Counted from the stretch's first letter, positions 16,459 through 25,138 are shown. The stretch: 36,404 nucleotides of DNA from Thermoanaerobaculia bacterium (GCA_035717485.1 DASTIQ010000206.1:1-36404); one strand, 5' to 3'. Notes: generated by a model not told the origin, from the letters alone. Numbers and translations are program-made.

Positions 16459-18200
16459 TCCCAGTAGCTGAACGCGTAACCCTCCGCGCGATAGGCGGTT
16501 TCGGAGATCGCCGTCAGCTCGGCGTCGGGGCTGCGATCCATCTCCTTGAGATTCCCGACGATCCGGTGCCGCGCGTGCCGGATGAACGTCTTCGCGAGAC
16601 GGATCTCCTCGGCGGCCTTTTCGGCGCCGAGCCGGGCGATCGCGGCGCTGGCCCGGGAAAGCACGGCGAGCCCCGCGTACAGGTCGATCGTCGCGTTGGC
16701 CAGCCGCTCCTGCTGGTACTCCTTCTCGATGATTCCCTTGCCGTACTTCTGGAGGAGCGTCTCGACCGCGTTCGCCATCGCGCCGGTGTACTTCACGAGG
16801 TATTCCCCCTGCGGCGCGAGCTCGGGCGCGACGCCGGCCAGCCTGCCCGGGGCCACGGCGCGGCGGATCCGCTTTCCGGCGAAGCCCGAGAGGATCCCGA
16901 GCGAGGAGAGCGGCGCTTTGAGGGCCCGTCCGACGTCCTTCATGTACTCGGCGACGTCCCGCGCTCCCGAGAGCGCGACGAGCATGCGGAGGATCTCGTT
17001 CGTCCCCTCGAAGATCATGTTGATCCGCGAATCGCGGAGCGCCTTCTCGTACGGGTATTCCTCCATGAATCCGTTGCCGCCCGCGATCTGGAGCGCGTCG
17101 TTGATGTTCCTCCACACGACCTCGGTCCCGAAGACCTTGCAGCACGCGCCTTCGAGGGCGTAGTCCTCCGCGCCCGCATCGACCAGCCCGGTCGTGAGAT
17201 AGACCATCGACTCGAGCGCGTACGTCTCGACGACCATGCGCGCGAACTTCGCGCGGATCATCTCGAATTGCGCGATCGGAGTCTGGAACTGCTTGCGCTG
17301 CGTGGCATGGAGCGCCGCCGCGCGGATCATCGCCTTCGACCCGCCGACGCATCCGGCCCCGAGCGACGTGCGGCCGGTGTTCAGGACCTCGACGGCGATC
17401 TTGAATCCCTGGCCGCGCTCGCCGAGGACGTTCGCCGCCGGGACGCGCATGTTCTCGAAGTGGATCTGGCAGGTCGAGGACCCTTTCAACCCCAGCTTGT
17501 TCTCCTCCTTGCCGCGGGCGAGTCCCGGAAGGTCGGAGGTGACGACGAAGGCGGTGATCTTCCGGTGCGGCTCCGTCGCGGGCAGCGCCTCGTCGCGCGC
17601 GAAGACCGTGAAGAAGGAGGCGAAGCCCCCGTTGGAGATCCACTGTTTCGTGCCGTTGAGCACGAACGTGTCGGTGGCGGCGTCGTACACGGCCGTCGTC
17701 TTCTGGGCGGCCGCGTCGGATCCGGCTTCGGGCTCCGTCAGCGCGAACGCCCCGATGAGCTCACCCGCCGCGAGCTTCGGCAGCCAGCGGCGCTTCTGCT
17801 CGTCGGTACCGAAGAGGATCAGACCCTTGCAGCCGATCGACTGGTGCGCACCGACGACGATCGCGAGCGAGGCGTCGGCGGTGCCGACGTCTTCCATGAC
17901 GCGGCAGTACGCCGACGACGAGAATCCGAACCCGCCGTATTCCTCGGGGATCGCCATCCCCATGAGACCGAGCTCGGAGACGCCGCGGATGACGTCGGCG
18001 CCGACCGCGTGTTCCCGCTCGATCTTGGCCGGGTCGATCTTCGCGGCGGCGTACTGGCGGAAGGAGTCGAGGAACGTCGAGACGGTCTCGCGCTCGTCCT
18101 CGCGGACCTGCGGATACGGGAAGAGGGCGTCTTCGTCGATCTGTCCCGAGAAGAGCGATTTGACGAAGGGGTGACTGCGCGCGGGAGCTTCGATCGCCAT
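16455..18200 (-). CDS. acyl-CoA dehydrogenase
   Basis: FAD-dependent enzyme of about 581 aa that makes the alpha-beta double bond in the first step of fatty-acid beta-oxidation. The dehydrogenase core (about residues 40-420) shows the FAD/substrate motifs GAFALTEPEAGSDAAA and WISNGG, and MIFEGTNEILRM carrying the likely catalytic Glu near residue 398. About 160 residues follow the core, with a helical extension like that of VLCAD/ACAD9-type long-chain enzymes. Start: both GTG at 18206 and ATG at 18200 are in frame; ATG follows an AGG 6-8 bases upstream and is preferred. It lies 100 bp after fadJ and is followed by a 4-base overlap with the SDR gene. Confidence 0.92.
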   Translation of the reverse strand: MAIEAPARSHPFVKSLFSGQIDEDALFPYPQVREDERETVSTFLDSFRQYAAAKIDPAKIEREHAVGADVIRGVSELGLMGMAIPEEYGGFGFSSSAYCRVMEDVGTADASLAIVVGAHQSIGCKGLILFGTDEQKRRWLPKLAAGELIGAFALTEPEAGSDAAAQKTTAVYDAATDTFVLNGTKQWISNGGFASFFTVFARDEALPATEPHRKITAFVVTSDLPGLARGKEENKLGLKGSSTCQIHFENMRVPAANVLGERGQGFKIAVEVLNTGRTSLGAGCVGGSKAMIRAAALHATQRKQFQTPIAQFEMIRAKFARMVVETYALESMVYLTTGLVDAGAEDYALEGACCKVFGTEVVWRNINDALQIAGGNGFMEEYPYEKALRDSRINMIFEGTNEILRMLVALSGARDVAEYMKDVGRALKAPLSSLGILSGFAGKRIRRAVAPGRLAGVAPELAPQGEYLVKYTGAMANAVETLLQKYGKGIIEKEYQQERLANATIDLYAGLAVLSRASAAIARLGAEKAAEEIRLAKTFIRHARHRIVGNLKEMDRSPDAELTAISETAYRAEGYAFSYWE

Positions 18201-18220
18201 GGCCACCTCGCGAAAGAAAA

Positions 18221-18226
18221 AGTCTA
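18221..18226 (-). promoter_or_regulatory. possible internal promoter before the acyl-CoA dehydrogenase
   Basis: TAGACT on the minus strand lies 20 bases before the ATG at 18200, in the gap after fadJ. Unlike the first-gene promoters here it would give a short leader containing GCGAGG. The evidence is the -10 match alone, so read-through from fadJ remains the simpler source of transcript. Confidence 0.35.
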
Positions 18227-18300
18227 TCCCACCGCGCGCCGGATCGCGCGTCGTATGGGCCGTTTACGCCGGTCGGCGCGGTTTCTGCCGGCGCGGGCGA

Positions 18301-20439
18301 TCAGGCGGGGTGGAACGTTCGCCGTTCCGCGGCCATCTGCACGAGCAGGGCCGCGGGAGAGAAGCGCGGCCCGAGGCGCTCCGCGAGGTCCGAGAGCCGG
18401 TTGACGATCCGGTCCGCGCCGAGATCGTCCGCGTACTGCAGGAGCCCGCCGCGGAAGGGGGGAAAGCCCGTGCCGAAGATCATCGCGAGATCGAGCTTCT
18501 CCGCGGACTCCACGATGCGGTCTTCGAGACAGAAGGCCGCCTCGTTGATCATCGGCATCAGCAGGCGCGCCTCGATCACTTCCGGCGGCAGCGCCGGCTT
18601 CGAGGCCGGGCGAGCCCCGACGAGCGCATAGGCTTCCGGGTCCGGCTTCTCGCGTCGGGTTCCCCGGTAACGGTAGAAGCCCCTGCCCGTCTTCCTTCCG
18701 AGCCGCCCCCCCGCCGTGAAGGCTTCGAACCGCGCCGAGAGGGGGAGACGCTCCGGAAACGCGGCCGCCATCGTCTGCCCCCCCTTGGCGGCGACGTCGA
18801 TGCCCACGTCGTCCAGGAGCGCGAGGGGGCCGACCGGCATGCCGAAGGCGGTCAGCGCGCCGTCCACGTCCTCGATGCGGCAACCCTCCTCGAGCAGACG
18901 GACCGCCTCGGAGAGATAGGGAGCGAGGATCCGGTTGACGAGGAACCCCGGTGCGTCGCGCACGACGACCGGCGTCTTCCCCATCTTCCGCGCGAGATCG
19001 AAGATGGTCGCGATCGTTTCGTCGGACGACTTCTCGCCGCGGATCACCTCGACGAGCGGCATCCGGTGAACGGGATTGAAGAAGTGCATTCCCGCGACGC
19101 GCCGCGGCTGGCGGGCGGCGGCGGCGATGCGCGAGATCGGAAGCGTCGAGGTGTTCGACGCGAAGATCGCCTCGTCGCCGACCGCCTCTTCCCACTCGCG
19201 GAGCACGGCCTGCTTGATCTCGAGCTTCTCGACGACCGCCTCGATCGTGACCTCCGCCCGCGAGAAACCGGCGTAGTCGAGCCCGCCGGAGAGGAGCGCC
19301 ATCTTGCGGCGGAATTCCGCAGGCGACATCCGGTGCCGGTCGACCTTCTCCCTCCAGACGTCGGCGGCCGCGCGAAACCCGTGGGCGAGCGGCTCGGCCG
19401 CGATGTCCTTCATCCGGGCCGGAAAGCCCCGATCCGCGGCGAGCTGCGCGATTCCGCCGCCCATCACGCCCGCGCCGAGAATTCCCACCCGGTGGACGGG
19501 CCGGGGGGCGACGGTCGGGTTGATCGCGCCGGTCTCCTTCTTGACCTCTTCCGTCCAGAAGAAGATCCGCAGGAGCCGGCGCTGGACCGGCGTCCCGATC
19601 AGGCGGCCCAGCCGGGCGTTCTCGGCGGCGAGGCCGGCCTCGATCTTCCGCCCGAATCCTTCGCGGACCGCCTCGAGCGCCTCGATCGGGGCCGGGTACC
19701 GCCCGCGGGTCCGCGCGAGCACGGCGGCCCGGGCCTTGCGGAAGATCAGTGCCCGGCCGACGGGCGTCGCTTCGAGCGCGCGCGCGGCGAGCGGGAGGCG
19801 CGCCCGGCGACCGCGGGGCTTGCGCGCGCCGATCTTTCCGCGGGCGAAGGACTCGCTCCACGCGTCGAAGATCGCGTCGGGGACGACGGCGTCGGCGAGC
19901 CCGATCCGGGCCGCGCGCCGGCCGTCGATCGGCTTGCCCGTCAGGATGAGATCGAGGGCGGAAGCGAGTCCCGTCACACGGGGAAGACGCTGCGTGCCGC
20001 CCCATCCCGGGAGGATTCCGAGGTTGACTTCCGGAAGACCGATCCGGGTCTTCGACGAGTCGGAACACACGCGCCAGTCGCATGCGAGCGCCAGCTCCGT
20101 GCCTCCCCCCAGGCAGGCGCCCCGGATCGCCGCGACCGTCGGGAACGGGAGGCGCGCGAACCGGTCGAAGATGCGCTGGCCGACGGCCGATGCGGTTCTT
20201 CCTTCCTCGGGCGAGCGGACGTCCTCGATTTCCCGCACGTCCGCTCCGGCGATGAACACGTCCGCCTTTCCGGAGCGGAACAGGAGCGCACCGATGCCGT
20301 CCGCGGCCGAAAGCCGGTCGACGAGCGACGAGAGCTCTTCCATCACGGGCGTCGAGAACTTGTTCACCTTTTCGCCGGGAAGGTCGAACGTGACGAGGGC
20401 GAGTCCGTCGACGGTGTCGAGCCGGAAAGCGGAGCTCAT
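18301..20439 (-). CDS. fadJ: bifunctional enoyl-CoA hydratase/3-hydroxyacyl-CoA dehydrogenase (FadJ/FadB type)
   Basis: Protein of 712 aa, the usual length for FadB/FadJ. The N-terminal crotonase domain carries the oxyanion motif IAGADVREIE and both catalytic glutamates (in GACLGGGTELALACD and in GLPEVNLGILPGWGG). The C-terminal part is an NAD-binding 3-hydroxyacyl-CoA dehydrogenase with GILGAGVMGGGIAQ (about residue 318), SNTSTLPI and the catalytic His of MHFFNPVHRMPLVEV, then the two helical domains with GRKTGRGFY. It hydrates enoyl-CoA and oxidises the product to 3-ketoacyl-CoA. No thiolase (fadA/fadI) gene is in the window. It heads the operon with the acyl-CoA dehydrogenase; the ATG is 8 bases from a TATACT element. 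Confidence 0.93.
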   Translation of the reverse strand: MSSAFRLDTVDGLALVTFDLPGEKVNKFSTPVMEELSSLVDRLSAADGIGALLFRSGKADVFIAGADVREIEDVRSPEEGRTASAVGQRIFDRFARLPFPTVAAIRGACLGGGTELALACDWRVCSDSSKTRIGLPEVNLGILPGWGGTQRLPRVTGLASALDLILTGKPIDGRRAARIGLADAVVPDAIFDAWSESFARGKIGARKPRGRRARLPLAARALEATPVGRALIFRKARAAVLARTRGRYPAPIEALEAVREGFGRKIEAGLAAENARLGRLIGTPVQRRLLRIFFWTEEVKKETGAINPTVAPRPVHRVGILGAGVMGGGIAQLAADRGFPARMKDIAAEPLAHGFRAAADVWREKVDRHRMSPAEFRRKMALLSGGLDYAGFSRAEVTIEAVVEKLEIKQAVLREWEEAVGDEAIFASNTSTLPISRIAAAARQPRRVAGMHFFNPVHRMPLVEVIRGEKSSDETIATIFDLARKMGKTPVVVRDAPGFLVNRILAPYLSEAVRLLEEGCRIEDVDGALTAFGMPVGPLALLDDVGIDVAAKGGQTMAAAFPERLPLSARFEAFTAGGRLGRKTGRGFYRYRGTRREKPDPEAYALVGARPASKPALPPEVIEARLLMPMINEAAFCLEDRIVESAEKLDLAMIFGTGFPPFRGGLLQYADDLGADRIVNRLSDLAERLGPRFSPAALLVQMAAERRTFHPA

Positions 20440-20447
20440 TTCCGCGG

Positions 20448-20453
20448 AGTATA
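20448..20453 (-). promoter_or_regulatory. -10 element of the fadJ operon, leaderless layout
   Basis: TATACT on the minus strand followed by eight bases (ccgcggaa) and the ATG at 20439. No TTGACA-like -35 is seen at the right distance; the area about 17 bp upstream reads GGGAAC. Confidence 0.6.
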
Positions 20454-20696
20454 CGTCCCGGAAACCGGCCGTTCCCGACGCGGGACGAGGCGCGCGAGCG
20501 CGGCGACGGCGGTCTCCCCGTCCGGCGACTCCGATCGAACGGAATTCGCCGCGTCTCATCGGGACGGCCGCACGGGAGGCGGAGCGTCGGCGCGTCCGCT
20601 CCGCCGAACCGATCTTCGACGAGCGGCGTTGACGGAGGAAAAGTCTTCGAGCCCGCCTCCCCGGGGGTCCATGAGACCGGACGAGGATCGCGCGAC
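20454..20696. other. non-coding gap upstream of fadJ
   Basis: The 327-bp stretch from the fadJ start to the end of the DUF6600 gene contains the fadJ -10 element at one side and an intrinsic terminator at the other. In between I see no gene: the frame of fadJ stays open through it, but the translation is Arg-rich without recognisable motifs and would cross the terminator. Operators for a fatty-acid regulator could lie here, but I see no clear palindrome. Confidence 0.5.
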
Positions 20697-20730
20697 AAAA
20701 AAATTGCCCCTGCCTTCGTTCGGCAGGGGC
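20697..20730 (-). terminator. intrinsic terminator of the DUF6600 gene
   Basis: On the minus strand a perfect 9-bp stem (GCCCCTGCC/GGCAGGGGC, 20706-20714 with 20722-20730) with a 7-base loop is followed by AATTTTTTT. It begins 37 bp after the DUF6600 stop codon and points away from it, insulating the downstream fadJ operon. This is the clearest ordinary terminator in the window. Confidence 0.9.
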
Positions 20731-20766
20731 GGAGGAGATCAACGACGACGGTGGGTCAGGCCGCCG

Positions 20767-22992
20767 TCAGTGAGAACGACCGTGCGGCGGGCGGTATTCC
20801 CCGCCGCGCGGCGGCGGAGGGGGCGACGAACGCGGAGCCGGAGCGGGCGCCCGGTACTCTCGAGTCTGCGGGGGAGCCGACCGCGGCGGAGGCGCCGACC
20901 GCTCGTATCGCGGAGGGGCCGCCGAATACCGGGGCGAGGGCTCCGCCCGCCGGGCGTCCGGAGGCGCGAACCTCTCCGAACGCGACGGAGGCGCGGACTC
21001 CCGGAGGCCGTAGGCCGGCGGCGCGGAGCGCTGGTACCGCGGCATCGGCGCGATCTCTCGCGGCTCGAAGTTCCCCGACCGCCGCTCCGGCAGGGAGCGG
21101 ACGTACGGTTCGCTTCGCGGGGGAGGGACCGCCCGCCCGCGATCGATTCCCTCGATCACGCGCTGCGCGGGAGGAGTGTTGGCGCGAGTCCGCCACGACT
21201 CTGCCGGCGCGCCCCCGGAATTCCGGGAACGGGGCGTCGAGGCATACCCGCGCGGGGGGGCCGGGCGCTCCCGCCAGGATTCGCCGCCGCTCGGCGACCG
21301 CGGGGCGATCGACCGGGGAGAAATCGAGGACGGGCGGCGCCAGTCGTTCGACCGCTCGCCGGATCGGCTCGAGGGCGGCGGAACCGCGCGCGACGAGGAG
21401 CCGAAGGAGTTCCGCTGGGGCGCCCGCCACGATTCGGTGCGAGCCTGGCCCGGGTTCCGGAAGGCGCCTCCGGAGAGCGAACGGGAGCCGGACAAGGAGC
21501 CGGCGGTCTGTCGCGGGGACGCGACGAGCCGATCCGCGCCGGGCCCTTCCAGCCGCCGGGCCGAGGGATTCACCCGCGCGAGCTGGGTGTCCTGCAGGGT
21601 GCGCACCGTCGCGGCGGGAAGCTTCGCCTGCCGGCCCAGAAACGGTGTCAGCGCCGCGGATCGCTCGGGCGAGCTCTGCCGCGCGATCGTCGCGGGGGCG
21701 GTCCGAACGTAGGAACGGAGCGCCGTGGCGGCGGAGCCGCGGCCGGTAACGATCGGGACCCGGACCGGATCCGACGTGATCGCGACCCGGGCGCCGAGCC
21801 GCGAGGCGACCGCGGATCCCGGGAGCACGGACCGGTGGTCGAAATGCGATCCGAAGTGGTGCGAATCGACGAAATTCCAGCCATGGTGCCAGTCCACCCG
21901 TCCGGAGTCGAACAGGCCGGAAACGGAGAAGTAGAGTCCCGAGTGCCAGCCGCCGTACCCGCCCCAGTAGTTCGCATAGGGGCCGTAGTAGGCGTAGGAA
22001 CCGATCGGGCACCAGCCGACGAATCCGTTCGTGAATCCCCAGTACACCCACCCCGGCGAATAGACGAAGGCGGGCGACCAGCACCAGGAGCCGAACCCGG
22101 CGTCGAAGAACCAGTTTCCGAAGTGGTGGGGGAACCATCCCCACGGCTCGTACGGCACCCACGAGGCGCCGACGGGGGTGTAGTACCAGTACCCGTCCGA
22201 ATACGGAGACCAGTCGGCGCCCACGTTCGGACGCCAGACCTCGGTGTCGTACGTCGGCGAATAGTCCCAGCTCCCGTAATCGTCCAGAGCCGCGACGTCC
22301 TGGTCGTATTCGTCGCCGTCGACGTAGCGGGCCGAGACGGAGTTGTACGCGGAGAGCGCGGTTTCGGTGCGGTCGGCGACCCAGACGTCGAACCGATCGC
22401 GGGAGAACGACCCCCGGGCGAGCTCGGGCTGTTCGTCGCCGTGGACCAGCACGTACTGGCCCGCTTCGGCCGTGATCGAGCCGGAACGCGTCTGGACGTC
22501 GACCGAGCCCGCGCGGACGATCACCGTGGTGCCCCGGTTGGCGTCGAGGTTCACGCGCGCCCGTCCCTTCGCGGTCACGTACGCCGACGCGTCCGCGGTG
22601 TCGATCCGGAACGCGCGGGCGTCGTCGAAGGAAGCCGACTCGGCGGCGGCCGATCCCTCCAGGAGCGTGATCGCGGACTCATCGGCGTTGGATCCCTGCT
22701 CCCCGGCGAGCGCGTCGAGACGAAGGCGGCTCTCGCCGGCGATCTGGACGCGATTCCCGTCGGCGAGCTCGATTTCGGCGTGGGCGCCCGCGTCGGTGAC
22801 GATCGTGTCCCCTTCCGCGAGCGGAAGATTGACCTGGATTTCGGTCCGGCCGTTGGCGTCGGAAAGGATCGAGCCGGCGCCGTCGACGTCGGTGACGTGA
22901 GCGTAGCCCGACCGCTGGGCGCGCAGGGGAAGAGCCGCCAGGAAAAGGGCGGCCAACCCGAAAAACAACGATGGAAAAAACCTGGATTTCAT
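20767..22992 (-). CDS. secreted FecR-domain / DUF6600 protein
   Basis: Secreted protein of 741 aa. A signal peptide (residues 1-25, ending LPLRA) is followed by a FecR-like beta domain (about 40-185; motifs LPLAEGDTIVTDAGAHAEIEL and ITAEAGQYVLVHG). Next comes the aromatic- and glycine-rich DUF6600 block (about 235-365), dense in Tyr, Trp and Gly (SDGYWYYTPVGASWVPYEPWG, then GWVYWGFTNGFVGWCPIGS). The last 350 residues are low-complexity Ser/Pro/Arg, with repeated ESWR units and RSAPP units, and likely disordered. Function is unknown; such proteins are seen in the envelope of Acidobacteria-like and related bacteria. It has its own promoter region with an inverted repeat and its own terminator, so it is monocistronic. 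Confidence 0.82.
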   Translation of the reverse strand: MKSRFFPSLFFGLAALFLAALPLRAQRSGYAHVTDVDGAGSILSDANGRTEIQVNLPLAEGDTIVTDAGAHAEIELADGNRVQIAGESRLRLDALAGEQGSNADESAITLLEGSAAAESASFDDARAFRIDTADASAYVTAKGRARVNLDANRGTTVIVRAGSVDVQTRSGSITAEAGQYVLVHGDEQPELARGSFSRDRFDVWVADRTETALSAYNSVSARYVDGDEYDQDVAALDDYGSWDYSPTYDTEVWRPNVGADWSPYSDGYWYYTPVGASWVPYEPWGWFPHHFGNWFFDAGFGSWCWSPAFVYSPGWVYWGFTNGFVGWCPIGSYAYYGPYANYWGGYGGWHSGLYFSVSGLFDSGRVDWHHGWNFVDSHHFGSHFDHRSVLPGSAVASRLGARVAITSDPVRVPIVTGRGSAATALRSYVRTAPATIARQSSPERSAALTPFLGRQAKLPAATVRTLQDTQLARVNPSARRLEGPGADRLVASPRQTAGSLSGSRSLSGGAFRNPGQARTESWRAPQRNSFGSSSRAVPPPSSRSGERSNDWRRPSSISPRSIAPRSPSGGESWRERPAPPRGYASTPRSRNSGGAPAESWRTRANTPPAQRVIEGIDRGRAVPPPRSEPYVRSLPERRSGNFEPREIAPMPRYQRSAPPAYGLRESAPPSRSERFAPPDARRAEPSPRYSAAPPRYERSAPPPRSAPPQTREYRAPAPAPRSSPPPPPRGGEYRPPHGRSH

Positions 22993-22996
22993 GTTC

Positions 22997-23034
22997 CTAC
23001 TCCCGGGCGTTCGTCGCCCGACCACCGGGAGTAG
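22997..23034 (-). repeat. inverted repeat in the DUF6600 promoter/leader
   Basis: CTACTCCCGG and CCGGGAGTAG (22997-23006 and 23025-23034) form perfect 10-bp arms 18 bases apart. A second nested repeat CGGGCG/CGCCCG (23004-23009 and 23015-23020) overlaps the inner side. The arm next to the gene contains the purine-rich GGGAGTAGG that is the only candidate ribosome-binding site, ending three bases before the ATG. It could act as an RNA hairpin hiding that site or as a DNA operator. Confidence 0.6.
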
Positions 23035-23054
23035 CCAAGAGAGTGCCATGTCAA
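23028..23054 (-). promoter_or_regulatory. probable promoter of the DUF6600 gene
   Basis: On the minus strand a perfect TTGACA (23054-23049) is followed after 15 bp by TACTCC (23033-23028), which overlaps the outer arm of the inverted repeat. The short spacer and weak -10 suggest that activity depends on a regulator. This gene is the exception to the leaderless layout: the start codon is about 36 bases further on. Confidence 0.4.
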
Positions 23055-23133
23055 CGTCCTGAAAACAAAGGGCGCCCATGCCGTCATCCGTCCTCTCGCC
23101 GGGACATCGGGGGGGCCAAGATGACACTCTGGA

Positions 23134-23139
23134 TACAAT
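23134..23139 (+). promoter_or_regulatory. -10 element of the cNMP-binding/deformylase pair, leaderless layout
   Basis: TACAAT followed by seven bases (cgccgcg) and the ATG at 23147. The open frame extends upstream to 23078, but a start there would place the promoter inside the gene, so the ATG at 23147 is preferred. Confidence 0.6.
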
Positions 23140-23146
23140 CGCCGCG

Positions 23147-23833
23147 ATGACGCCCGACGAGCTCCGGGAGGACCGGGAGAAGCGGGCGGACGCCGCCCGC
23201 TCCGCCGGACGCGACGAGGAGGCGATCCGTCTCTACGAGGAGATCCTGGCGGCCGACCTCGCCGGGGGCCGCTTCGTCCCCGCCGTGGCCGTCTACCAGC
23301 GGGTGGTTCTCTGGAAGCCGGCGGACGACGAGCTCCACCGGCGGCTGGCTCGGCGGATCGCGGTCGCCCGCGAGTCGCTCCCGGCCGGCTCCGCGCTCGG
23401 CGCGCTGCCGGAAACGGCCCTCCTCGCCGGCATCCCGCCCGCGCAGCTCGCGGGGGCGCTGGAAAAAATGACGGCCCGGCGCTTTCCGGCCGGAACGACG
23501 GTCCTGCGGGAGGGGGAGCCGGGGGATTCGCTCTACCTCATCACCGAGGGGCGCGTCGAGGTCGAGACGCGGGACGACGCCGGAGAGCGCGTGGTCCTGG
23601 GGGCTCTCGGACCGGGCGATTTCTTCGGCGAGATCTCGCTGCTGACGTCCCGGCCCCGAACCGCGACCGTGACGGCCGTCAGCGGGCTCGAGACGCTCGA
23701 GCTCACCCGCGCCGCGCTCGTTTCCCTGCGCGCGGCGTACCCCGATCTCGAACGGGCGCTCGCCGAGGCCCAGCGGACCCGGGCGGAGCGCACGGCCGAA
23801 GCCCTGATCGAGCAGCGCCGCCGCCGCACGTGA
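23147..23833 (+). CDS. cyclic-nucleotide-binding domain protein with N-terminal TPR-like helices
   Basis: Protein of 228 aa. The first ~85 residues are helical and resemble TPR repeats (RSAGRDEEAIRLYEEILAAD, then FVPAVAVYQRVVLWKPADDEL). Residues about 100-215 are a CAP-type cNMP-binding fold: FPAGTTVLREGEPGDSLYLITEGRVEV, then the phosphate-binding cassette FFGEISLLTSRPRTATV with the conserved Glu and Arg. No DNA-binding helix-turn-helix or kinase domain follows, so it is a stand-alone sensor that probably works through protein contacts. Its stop overlaps the GTG of the deformylase gene (GTGA), so the two are co-transcribed. Confidence 0.87.
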   Translation: MTPDELREDREKRADAARSAGRDEEAIRLYEEILAADLAGGRFVPAVAVYQRVVLWKPADDELHRRLARRIAVARESLPAGSALGALPETALLAGIPPAQLAGALEKMTARRFPAGTTVLREGEPGDSLYLITEGRVEVETRDDAGERVVLGALGPGDFFGEISLLTSRPRTATVTAVSGLETLELTRAALVSLRAAYPDLERALAEAQRTRAERTAEALIEQRRRRT

Positions 23834-24333
23834 TCCGCGACATCGTCAAGTTCGGCGATCCCCGCCTCCTCGCGCCGAACGCCGAAGTCGGCGAGTTCGA
23901 CGGCCGGCTCGCCGAGCTCGTCGCCGATCTCGTGGAAACGTGTCACGCCGCCCCGGGGCTCGGGCTCGCGGCGCCGCAGGTCGGCGTCAACCTCCGGGTC
24001 GCCATCGTCGACCTTTCCGTGGGACAGGATCCGGCCGCGGTGACCGTGCTCGTCAATCCGAGGATTGTGCGCGAGGAGGGAGAAATCCGTTCGGACGAAG
24101 GCTGCCTGTCGATTCCCGGGCTCTCCGAGCCGCTCGCCCGCCCCGCGACGGTCGTCGTCGAAGCGGCGGATGCGGCGGGGCGCCGGCGGGCGATCGAGGC
24201 CACGGGGCTCTTCGCGCGGGCCCTCTGCCATGAGACCGACCATCTCGACCAGAAACTCTTCGTTCACCGTCTCCGGGGACTGAAAAAGGAGCTGGTGCTG
24301 CGGAAGGTCGCCCGCCGCTACGGCACTCGCTGA
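23830..24333 (+). CDS. def: peptide deformylase
   Basis: Metalloenzyme of 167 aa that removes the formyl group from the N-terminal Met of new proteins. All three defining motifs are present: GLGLAAPQVG (motif 1), EGCLSIPG with the metal-binding Cys (motif 2), and HETDHLDQ with the two His ligands and catalytic Glu (motif 3, HExxH). Length is normal. The GTG start overlaps the previous gene by four bases. The usual partner fmt (methionyl-tRNA formyltransferase) is not adjacent in this window. It converges on the response-regulator gene with 36 bp between the ends. Confidence 0.95.
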   Translation: MIRDIVKFGDPRLLAPNAEVGEFDGRLAELVADLVETCHAAPGLGLAAPQVGVNLRVAIVDLSVGQDPAAVTVLVNPRIVREEGEIRSDEGCLSIPGLSEPLARPATVVVEAADAAGRRRAIEATGLFARALCHETDHLDQKLFVHRLRGLKKELVLRKVARRYGTR

Positions 24334-24369
24334 GGGCGGGCACCGCGCCTTCGCCGAGCGGACAGGGGA

Positions 24370-25131
24370 TCAGCGCGGAACGGCCGGCGCCGTCCGAAGG
24401 CCGATTCCGTGGCGGGCCATCCCCCGCGCGACGATCGCCGAGATATCGGCGAGGCGCACGCGCTCTTCGGGGTCGGCCGGCGTGTCCCGCCAGAGCCGGA
24501 GCGTTCCCTCGACCCCCGAATGCTCGAACGGGATCTCCGTGGCGGGCGGACCCGAGGTGACGCCGGCCGAGAAGATCGAGCCCCCTCCCGACTCGATCGT
24601 CGCTCCGCGCGCGCCGAACCCCTCGACCACTCCCTCGAGCTCCCGCGTGATCGTTTGCGCGGTCTCGGCGGGAGTCCGCGCGGCCGCGAGACCGCGCCCG
24701 ACGCGGAGCACTCTCTCGTAGAAGCGCACCCGGAGCTTCATCTCCTCGAGGAGGCCGCGGAGGCGGATCGCGTTGGCGAGACGCGCGCGGAGCTCGCGGG
24801 GGCGATACGGCTTGACGAGGAAGTCGAACGCGAGGGACTGGAATCCTTCGAGGACGTCCTCGGCGCGGTTCCGCGTGGTGGCGAAGAGGATCGGGACGTC
24901 CGAGCTCTCCGGGTCCGCCTTGAGCGCCCGGCAGAGCTCGTAGCCCGAGTGGTCGTTCATCAGCACGTCGAGCAGGATCGCGTCGTAGTCGTGTTCCGCG
25001 ATCTCCCGGAGCGCGTCGTCGGCGTTGGTGCACCAGTCGCACTCCGCGGAAAGACTCTTCGCCGTCGCCAGGACGAGGTCGCGCTCGTCCTGGTCCGGAT
25101 CGACGACGAGGATGCGCGGATCGGATTTCAT
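24370..25131 (-). CDS. response regulator: receiver domain plus GAF-like C-terminus
   Basis: Protein of 253 aa. The receiver domain covers about residues 5-122 with the acidic pair D11/D13, phospho-acceptor D55 (AILLDVLMNDHSG), the conserved Thr in LFATTRNR and Lys in FLVKPYRP. A connecting helix (about 122-150) leads into a C-terminal domain of about 100 residues with a GAF-like look (PAETAQTITRELEGVVEGFGA, then a glycine-rich beta region). There is no helix-turn-helix and no GGDEF or HD-GYP motif, so it is not an obvious transcription factor. No histidine kinase is nearby. It is divergent from cysS and has a leaderless-type promoter. Confidence 0.85.
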   Translation of the reverse strand: MKSDPRILVVDPDQDERDLVLATAKSLSAECDWCTNADDALREIAEHDYDAILLDVLMNDHSGYELCRALKADPESSDVPILFATTRNRAEDVLEGFQSLAFDFLVKPYRPRELRARLANAIRLRGLLEEMKLRVRFYERVLRVGRGLAAARTPAETAQTITRELEGVVEGFGARGATIESGGGSIFSAGVTSGPPATEIPFEHSGVEGTLRLWRDTPADPEERVRLADISAIVARGMARHGIGLRTAPAVPR

Positions 25132-25138
25132 CGAAAAA

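Noticed and set aside
20440-20742. N-terminal extension of fadJ to an upstream start
   Set aside because: The extended frame passes through the DUF6600 terminator and the TATACT promoter element, and FadB/FadJ homology begins at the ATG at 20439.
18199-23034. A 1611-codon open frame on the plus strand opposite fadJ and the DUF6600 gene
   Set aside because: It is antisense to two well-supported genes, crosses an intrinsic terminator, and its translation is Arg/Asp-rich with no domain. Long antisense frames are expected at this GC content.
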